DNA from: JAICLL01 sp035252155
GTDB taxonomy: Bacteria > Planctomycetota > Planctomycetia > Pirellulales > JAICIG01
Direction of reading: 5' to 3'
Assembly (NCBI GenBank): GCA_035252155.1
Contig: DATFDL010000346.1
Location: forward strand, 1 to 19,909
DNA length: 19,909 nt
A model generated the notes under the pieces. It was not told the origin of the DNA. It did not search any database and saw only the letters and a list, made by a program, of their open reading frames with translations. This document shows positions 15,237 through 19,909 of the stretch, in pieces. The position numbers and the translations under genes are program-made. How positions within the stretch are numbered: position 1 is the first letter of the stretch; the number at the start of each line of letters is the position of its first letter.

Positions 15237-15660
15237 TGATCTGATGTCCGACAGCCAACGCCTTCCGCAAAGCTGGATACCGTTCTGCCGCTTCGAGATG
15301 CTTCGATTCCGACTCCGGCACGGATGACGGCCCGCGAATCGAGATGCTCACACGATTGGGTATTTGTTCCAGACGCCGGGCGGCCTGATCGTCGAGCCGG
15401 TCCGCCGGCAGAACGATGTGATACCCGGCGTTGTGAAAACTAGGACCAAGCACATAACGGCACCAGTGGGGAAAATGGCGGCGGGCGACGGAAAAAACTC
15501 TCGCTCCATCCTTAGACAACGCATGAATGGCTTCTTGTTCTTCTTCGGCGCGGCGAGCCTGAAAGTGATAGTTCGCTGCCCAGATGGCACAGAGCGTCAT
15601 CAGGGCGAAAATGGTTCGTAGGCCAAACTGTGGCCGTCTGCGAAATCGATTGAGGTTCAC
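15223..15660 (-). CDS. Small membrane protein with planctomycete RR-x-QF-x-LRT module
   Basis: Read from the GTG at 15660, the product is 145 residues: a basic N-terminus (NRFRRRPQFGLRTIF), one membrane helix (about residues 13-30), a charged helix (ARRAEEEQEAIHAL), then a beta-rich part with WCRYVLGPSFHNAGYHIVL. This matches the membrane-plus-linker module of the LRR protein at 4386-5990 but lacks the leucine-rich repeats, except for a weak LDDQAARRLEQIPNRVSISI stretch. An ATG at 15675 and an upstream frame to 15768 are also open. GTG at 15660 is chosen because GGAGG (15669-15673) lies 8 nt before it, the strongest Shine-Dalgarno nearby. It overlaps the EamA start by 14 nt. Function unknown. 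Confidence 0.75.
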   Translation of the reverse strand: MNLNRFRRRPQFGLRTIFALMTLCAIWAANYHFQARRAEEEQEAIHALSKDGARVFSVARRHFPHWCRYVLGPSFHNAGYHIVLPADRLDDQAARRLEQIPNRVSISIRGPSSVPESESKHLEAAERYPALRKALAVGHQINAIR

Positions 15661-15668
15661 TGCGCTTT

Positions 15669-15673
15669 CCTCC
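15669..15673 (-). promoter_or_regulatory. Ribosome binding site that decides the start of the small membrane protein
   Basis: The minus strand reads GGAGG, 8 nt before the GTG at 15660 and overlapping the alternative ATG at 15675. It therefore supports the GTG. Confidence 0.55.
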
Positions 15674-15723
15674 ATGAAAGTAAATCGAAGCAGGGCGTTT
15701 CCATTCCCCCTGGCCCTAATTAT

Positions 15724-15806
15724 GTCATGGAGGTCGGCAAACACAAACAAATCTTTTACCACTCGCACGCGACCGTAGGATTGCCGACCAGTGCCGCGGG
15801 CATGAC
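15724..15806. repeat. Imperfect hairpin downstream of DUF1501 paralogue 4
   Basis: GTCATG...GGTCGGCAA (15724-15740) pairs with TTGCCGACC...CATGAC (15781-15806), with an unpaired insert in the right arm. It lies in the 168-nt gap between two minus-strand genes, about 23 nt after the DUF1501 stop, and could mark the transcript end. Confidence 0.5.
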
Positions 15807-15828
15807 ATGGTGGGCAGTGCCACCTACG

Positions 15829-17277
15829 CTACATCAGTCCCGTGATCGGCTCGCCGTGATAGATGGCATGGGGCCGCTCAAGCGCGTCGTGAAAGACGGC
15901 CAAGGGCGGGATGCCCAGGGCGCGATAGATGGTTGCGGCCATGTTTTCGGGTGTTTGCGGGCTGGCAGCCGGAAACGCCCCAATCTTGTCGGACGATCCG
16001 ACTACCGTACCACCGCGCACTCCGCCGCCCGCAAAAAACACGGTCTGCACCGCACCCCAATGATCGCGGCCGGGCAGCTTGTAGAACTGCCGTAAGTGCG
16101 TGATCTTGGGCGTGCGGCCGAATTCTCCGGCCATCACCACGAGAGTGCTCGACAGCAATCCGCTGGCATCGAGATCGTCGAGCAATGCGCTGAGCGCGCG
16201 GTCGGTCGGTGGAAAAAGTTTGTCTTTCAAGTGAGGAAACGCCTCGCCGTGGGTGTCCCATGTTTCGTTGTTGCCCAGGTTCACCTGCACCAGGTTGACG
16301 CCCGCTTCGACCAATCGGCGGGCCATCAGCAGCGACCAGCCAAACGCGTTGCGGCCGTAGCGGTCTTGCGTGGCGTCGTCGGCCCGTGTGACGTCAAACG
16401 CCGTCTGCACTCGCGAATCGGCGAGCAACGAAATCACACCCTGCCGGTAGCGATCGAAATCGTTTCGTTCGGCGGCCTCTTCGAGCCGCTGACGCTGGCG
16501 CTGCAAGGCGTCGAGTACGGCCAGCCGATTGCGAAACCGCGGCCCGTCGATGCCCTGGGGCAAACTGAGATTGGGAGCTTGAAATAACCGTCCGTCGGCG
16601 TGGCCGCGTTCTTGATGATCGAATTGGTGCGTTGGATACGCGCCATAGGAGGTGGCGTGGAACGGCGACGCATCGACGAACCACGGTTCGTGCCGCGGTC
16701 CTAAGATGCCGGCGAACTGGCCGGGAATCACTCGGCCGGTGTTGTGAATCAATCGCTCGGGCAACACGACGGCCGGCGGCAAGTTGTTGCGCTGCGGCGT
16801 AGCGAAAGCGGCCACGGCTGCGATCGAGGGCCAATCGCCAGGCCGGGGCGCGTTGGGATTGAAGCCCGGCGGCAACTCGCCGCGGCCGGTCAGCATGATG
16901 TGATGCCCGGCCGAGTGATCGTTCGAGCGATGCGTGAGCGACCGCACCAGCGCCCAAAGCTGGCTGCGCGCGGCCAACAGGGGCAGGTGTTCACAGATTT
17001 CGATGCCCGGCGTGCGTGTGGCGATCGGCCGAAATTCGCCGCGAATGTTGTCGGGCGCCGCGGGCTTTAGATCAAAGCTCTCGTGCTGCGCCAGTCCGCC
17101 GGAAAGAAAGACGTAGATCACCGACTTGGCCGGTGGGGCCGCGGGCGCCGTCGCCGTGGCGCGCAGAGCCGAAAGATGATTCATCCCCAGGCCCAGCAAG
17201 CCGATCGAGCCGGCCTTAACCAAGGTGCGGCGCGAAATGGCCGGATGTTCACTCGCGTGCAAGCCCGTGGATGCCAC
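15829..17277 (-). CDS. DUF1501 domain protein, Tat-exported (paralogue 4)
   Basis: This 482-residue protein has a twin-arginine signal SRRTLVKAGSIGLLGLGMN (residues 15-33). Family motifs are FLSGGLAQHESFDLKP, ETWDTH, EFGRTPKITHLRQF and GRDHWGA, with the ending ENMAATIYRALGI...HAIYHGEPITGLM. A long insert around residues 205-290, including a charged helix (LQRQRQRLEEAAERNDFDRY), is characteristic of this subgroup. The start is GTG at 17277, preceded by a perfect AGGAGG 7 nt upstream, which is the best ribosome binding site in the window. It follows the repeat-rich lipoprotein by 21 nt and is very likely cotranscribed with it. There is no DUF1553 partner. Confidence 0.95.
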   Translation of the reverse strand: MASTGLHASEHPAISRRTLVKAGSIGLLGLGMNHLSALRATATAPAAPPAKSVIYVFLSGGLAQHESFDLKPAAPDNIRGEFRPIATRTPGIEICEHLPLLAARSQLWALVRSLTHRSNDHSAGHHIMLTGRGELPPGFNPNAPRPGDWPSIAAVAAFATPQRNNLPPAVVLPERLIHNTGRVIPGQFAGILGPRHEPWFVDASPFHATSYGAYPTHQFDHQERGHADGRLFQAPNLSLPQGIDGPRFRNRLAVLDALQRQRQRLEEAAERNDFDRYRQGVISLLADSRVQTAFDVTRADDATQDRYGRNAFGWSLLMARRLVEAGVNLVQVNLGNNETWDTHGEAFPHLKDKLFPPTDRALSALLDDLDASGLLSSTLVVMAGEFGRTPKITHLRQFYKLPGRDHWGAVQTVFFAGGGVRGGTVVGSSDKIGAFPAASPQTPENMAATIYRALGIPPLAVFHDALERPHAIYHGEPITGLM

Positions 17278-17283
17278 CGAACG

Positions 17284-17289
17284 CCTCCT
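17284..17289 (-). promoter_or_regulatory. Strong ribosome binding site for DUF1501 paralogue 4
   Basis: The minus strand reads AGGAGG, 7 nt before the GTG at 17277. This fixes the start codon. Confidence 0.75.
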
Positions 17290-17298
17290 GTCGGAGCA

Positions 17299-18537
17299 TC
17301 AATTGATCACAATGTCTTCGATCACCAATTTGCCCCCTTCATCGATAATCTTGAACTGCACCTTTTTGCTTTTGGCCCGCCCCTTTCGTTGCCGCCCGCC
17401 GCCGGCCGCGTTGCCGGCAGGCGCATTGCCGCCGGCTGCAGACGAGCTTGACTCGATCACCACCAAGTGTCGGCGCTGAATCTGTTTGGTGGCGATCACC
17501 TGAGGATTGGCCAGGGCCGATTTCAAATCGGCGGTCATTGACTCGCCAGCCTTGCCATCGCGAATGGTTTTGGCCTTGCCGCGTGCCTTGGAGCTGAACA
17601 GGTCTGCCGAGGCGGCCAATTCATCGGCGTTGAGCTTATCGCAGAATTCTTTGACCACAAACTCGGGCGAATCGGGTTTGGCCTGATCAAGCGATGCGCC
17701 GCCGCCGAAACCCTGTCCACCAAAACCCTGCATGCCGAATTGCTGGCCGCCGAATTGTTGTCCCCTTTGGCCGCCCGGCGGTTGCATGCCGGGCTGTCCG
17801 CTGCCGCCCTGCATCCGCTGCATCATCTCGCTCATATTGCCGCCGCCAGGTGGCTGCATACCGGGCTGGGCGCCCTGCGGCATCATCCCTTGTTGCGGCA
17901 TTGCGCCGCCTTGCATGCCCTGCATGCCGGGCGGCATCAAACCGGGTTGCCCTCCGCCGGACGGCATCATTCCTTGTTGTGGCATTGCGCCGCCTTGCAT
18001 GCCCTGCATACCGGGCGGCATCAAACCGGGTTGACCGCCGGACTGCATCATGCCCTGCTGGGGCATTCCCCCGCCTTGCATGCCCTGCATGCCCGGTGGC
18101 ATCATGCCCGGTTGTCCGCCGGATTGCATCATACCCTGCTGCGGCATTCCACCGCCTTGCCCGCCTTGCATGCCCGGCGGCATCATGCCGGTCATTCCAC
18201 CTGATTGCATCATGCCCGGCATACCGCCGCCCTGCATGCCCTGCATGCCCGGTGGCGTCATGCCCGGTTGACCCTCGCTGGACCCGCCTGACGATGGCGC
18301 TTCAGATGCCGCTGACTCGGCGGGCGCCGGCTCAGCCGGTGCGGGTGATTCGCGGGCAGGCGAAGGTGAGCTGGTCGATGACGAAGGGGTGCTTGGCGCC
18401 GACGCGGTCGCAGCGGAAGCCGGGGGCGTAACGCTCGCCACCTGGGTACTTGAATCGTCATCGCCGCAGCCGGGCAAGACGGCCGACAACAACCCAAGCG
18501 CAAGCCACAGTGTCCACAAACGTGCGATTTTCGTCAT
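17299..18537 (-). CDS. Lipoprotein with Met/Gly/Gln/Pro-rich tandem repeats
   Basis: This 412-residue protein begins with a signal sequence and a lipobox-like LPGC (Cys24), so it is probably a lipoprotein; Pro at -2 is unusual. Residues 30-90 are a Ser/Pro/Ala/Glu linker. Residues about 92-251 hold four to five copies of a 27-residue unit of the form MPPGMQGMQGGGMPQQGMMQ plus SGGQPG, with degenerate ends. After a Gln/Gly/Phe tail (QFGGQQFGMQGFGGQGFGGG) there is a folded C-terminal domain (about 285-412): EFVVKEFCDKLNADELAASADLF and KKVQFKIIDEGGKLVIEDIVI. This resembles NTF2-like or DUF4878-type domains, though with low certainty. A low-complexity insert (365-390) interrupts it. GAGG lies 6 nt before the ATG at 18537. 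Met-rich repeats can bind copper, but nothing here proves it. Confidence 0.85.
   Translation of the reverse strand: MTKIARLWTLWLALGLLSAVLPGCGDDDSSTQVASVTPPASAATASAPSTPSSSTSSPSPARESPAPAEPAPAESAASEAPSSGGSSEGQPGMTPPGMQGMQGGGMPGMMQSGGMTGMMPPGMQGGQGGGMPQQGMMQSGGQPGMMPPGMQGMQGGGMPQQGMMQSGGQPGLMPPGMQGMQGGAMPQQGMMPSGGGQPGLMPPGMQGMQGGAMPQQGMMPQGAQPGMQPPGGGNMSEMMQRMQGGSGQPGMQPPGGQRGQQFGGQQFGMQGFGGQGFGGGASLDQAKPDSPEFVVKEFCDKLNADELAASADLFSSKARGKAKTIRDGKAGESMTADLKSALANPQVIATKQIQRRHLVVIESSSSAAGGNAPAGNAAGGGRQRKGRAKSKKVQFKIIDEGGKLVIEDIVIN
17782..18264. repeat. 81-bp tandem repeat inside the lipoprotein gene
   Basis: An 81-bp period (27 codons) repeats about four to five times with high DNA identity, especially between 17880 and 18170, and decays at both ends. 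Units are contiguous without spacers. Such arrays can expand or contract by slippage or recombination. Confidence 0.85.
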
Positions 18538-18608
18538 GACTGACCTCGCAAAGAGCGACCCGCGGCGCCGGTAAAATGCCAGATGGTGTCACCCGGCCCT
18601 GTGAGCGT

Positions 18609-18637
18609 ATTGTCGCAGCAAAACAGCAGGTTAACAA
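18609..18637 (-). promoter_or_regulatory. Candidate promoter for the lipoprotein-DUF1501 pair
   Basis: The minus strand has TTGTTA (18632-18637), a 17-bp spacer and GACAAT (18609-18614). This would start transcription about 65 nt before the lipoprotein ATG at 18537. The match is moderate. Confidence 0.4.
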
Positions 18638-18710
18638 GCTGGGCGCGGCCCGCGCATTCATCAAGCTGAGTTCATTGCCAAGTATCTGGCCATCGACACC
18701 GGCACGCGCG

Positions 18711-18809
18711 GCCCCGGAAGGCGAGCTCGCCGAGCCGGTCCTAACTACGTGGAGCGGTTCGGGCAGTCCCGCGATCCGCTACCGTACGGGCGATTTAGTG
18801 CGCCCCATC
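18711..18809 (+). pseudogene. Remnant of an AMP-forming CoA ligase (PaaK-like)
   Basis: The plus-strand frame from 18711 reads APEGELAEPVLTTW, then GSPAIRYRTGDLVRP. PEGE-[LIV]-x-E, VLT and the GSPxIRYRTGD motif are typical of phenylacetate-CoA ligase-like adenylating enzymes. Nothing of the N-terminal three quarters or the C-terminal domain is recognisable around it. The frame runs on without family similarity to 18890. It is most likely a decayed fragment in the intergenic region rather than an active gene. The surrounding 18538-18710 region holds only the promoter described above. Confidence 0.5.
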
Positions 18810-18890
18810 GCTTCGTGCAATAATCCAGTTGTTCGCTCAACCGAAAATCAGAATCGCCTCGCTCGACAAATCATCGGACTAGGATCGTGA

Positions 18891-19204
18891 GCGCTTACCA
18901 AGTTTTTCATTTTGCACTGCGCCGCAACCTCTTGCCGTAGGGACAGTTGGAGCCGTTTTTCAGGTGTTTTTTCGGACGGGGGGGTAATAACTATTTTGGG
19001 GGGAGTAAAATGTAAATAACGCTGTCCACGACAGGTTGGTATAACTCGCCACTCCGCTCCCTGTAGTATACAAATGATTAGATTCGCTGTCAATCGCCGA
19101 CCGAGGCCAACCATTCACCGGCCATGAAAAAAATCGGTGCATGATCTTATTTTTGAAAAAAGACATCCTCCTCCCGGCAATGATAAGGAGAAGGGCAGAC
19201 GTTT
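18891..19204. other. AT-richer intergenic region upstream of the sigma factor
   Basis: There is no gene here. Composition changes sharply from the rest of the window: T-runs (18954-18973), two G-runs (GGGGGGG at 18978-18984 and GGGGGG at 18998-19003), and an isolated GGAG-4 nt-ATGTAA start-stop (19002-19015). A small inverted repeat CTGTC-CAC-GACAG lies at 19022-19034. It probably contains the sigma factor's promoter and leader, but no -35/-10 pair was convincing. Confidence 0.4.
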
Positions 19205-19208
19205 GAGG
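19205..19208 (+). promoter_or_regulatory. Ribosome binding site for the ECF sigma factor
   Basis: GAGG ends 7 nt before the ATG at 19216 and an in-frame TGA lies at 19204-19206, so the start cannot be much earlier. Confidence 0.6.
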
Positions 19209-19215
19209 TTTGATC

Positions 19216-19909
19216 ATGCCAACGGTCGAGTCGGGGCTTATTCCGCAGGCAATGCGACGAGCGGTGAGCGAATCGGACGAAACGCGTCCATCCGATGCCG
19301 AACTGCTGAGCTCGTTCATCGCACTGCGTGACGAACGGGCGTTTGAAGCGCTGTTGCGCCGATACAGCGGCATGGTGATGGGGGTATGCCGGCGGATCCT
19401 TCGCGACGAATCCGACGCGGAAGATGCCTTTCAAGCAACCTTTCTCGTCCTGGTACGCAAGGCCAGCTCCATCAAGCCGCGTAGTCTGGCCGGAAGCTGG
19501 CTGTACGGTGTCGCCACCAAAACGGCGTTCAAGGCCAGAACCATGAGAACCAAGCGGGCCGCCAAGGAGCGTGAAGTGGCCATCAAAACCGAGCGAACCG
19601 CAGTCGCCAACGACGCCGCGGACCTGGAGGAAGTGCTCGACCAGGAATTGCGGCGACTTCCCAGCCGCTACCGGTCCGCCATTCTGCTCTGCGATCTGGA
19701 AGGCAAGACCATCGCCGAAGCCTCACGACAACTTGGTTGCCCGCCCGGAACCGTGGGCACGCATTTGCGACGCGGCCGTGAAATGCTCGGCCGCCGGTTG
19801 AGGAAACACGGCGTTGTTCTGTCCGGCGCGGCGCTGGCCGCGATGCTCGCTCAAAACACGGCCAGCGCGGCGGCGGTTCCCGCTGTCCTCGTAAGCTCCA
19901 CCGCCAAAG
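19216..19909 (+). CDS. ECF-type RNA polymerase sigma factor, 3' end outside the window
   Basis: The frame is open from ATG 19216 to the end of the window, 231 codons without a stop. Sigma region 2 spans about residues 28-110: AFEALLRRYSGMVMGVCRRI, then DAEDAFQATFLVLVRKA and GSWLYGVATKTAFKARTM, the core-binding and -10-recognition part. Region 4 spans about residues 138-196: LDQELRRLPSRYRSAILLCD and IAEASRQLGCPPGTVGTHLRRGREML, a helix-turn-helix for the -35. An Ala/Val/Leu-rich tail (LSGAALAAMLAQNTASAAA and on) begins the C-terminal extension common in planctomycete ECF sigma factors, which often leads into a membrane segment or a repeat domain. No anti-sigma gene is visible in the window. Confidence 0.93.
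   Translation, partial: MPTVESGLIPQAMRRAVSESDETRPSDAELLSSFIALRDERAFEALLRRYSGMVMGVCRRILRDESDAEDAFQATFLVLVRKASSIKPRSLAGSWLYGVATKTAFKARTMRTKRAAKEREVAIKTERTAVANDAADLEEVLDQELRRLPSRYRSAILLCDLEGKTIAEASRQLGCPPGTVGTHLRRGREMLGRRLRKHGVVLSGAALAAMLAQNTASAAAVPAVLVSSTAK

Noticed and set aside
17782..18264. Possible CRISPR array
   Set aside because: The repeats are contiguous, 81 bp long, in frame and translated; there are no unique spacers.
17694..18431. Plus-strand frames opposite the lipoprotein repeats, rich in Cys/Pro/Arg or His/Leu
   Set aside because: They simply mirror the 81-bp tandem repeat; the minus-strand frame has a signal sequence and folded C-terminal domain.
18576..18890. 104-codon plus-strand ORF as a real gene
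   Set aside because: Only 33 codons resemble a known family and both ends do not; it fits a decayed fragment better.

Overview
The window looks like chromosomal DNA of a planctomycete, most likely of the Pirellulales. This is inferred from high GC content, a DUF1549/DUF1553-type protein, four DUF1501 proteins with Tat signals, 'RR-x-QF-x-LxT' membrane modules linked to leucine-rich repeats, and an ECF sigma factor with a C-terminal extension. No tRNA, rRNA, CRISPR array, phage gene or transposase gene was recognised.

Layout. (1) 1-3710, plus strand: the C-terminal part of a DUF1553 protein, then a DUF1501 protein. The two are separated by about 380 nt of nested inverted repeats. (2) 3883-10612, minus strand: read in the direction of transcription this is feoA-feoA-feoB-FeoB-associated Cys-rich protein (ferrous iron uptake), a membrane protein carrying a Clp_N repeat domain, a hairpin, a 98-residue protein of unknown function, a membrane-anchored LRR protein and a DUF2752 membrane protein. 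A good sigma70-like promoter lies just upstream of the first feoA. (3) 10872-17277, minus strand: three more DUF1501 proteins, an EamA-family transporter, and a small membrane protein that shares the N-terminal module of the LRR protein. (4) 17299-18537, minus strand: a lipoprotein with an 81-bp tandem repeat encoding a Met/Gly/Gln/Pro-rich region, 21 nt upstream of the last DUF1501 gene. (5) 18538-19909: an intergenic region holding a decayed scrap of an AMP-forming CoA-ligase-like gene, then the first 231 codons of an ECF sigma factor that runs off the window.

The clearest functional unit is the feo operon. Iron enters through FeoB, whose G domain and membrane gates are intact, with two FeoA partners and a small Cys-rich membrane protein. 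The Clp_N membrane protein starts 7 nt after that last gene and may be part of the same transcript. The DUF1501 and DUF1553 proteins are exported, abundant in planctomycetes and of unknown biochemical role.

The most unusual feature is the density of palindromic repeats between genes. There are at least six hairpin families, several present twice in the window, with nested or alternating (+,-,+,-) units resembling REP/BIME elements. One hairpin-like palindrome lies inside the feoB coding sequence.
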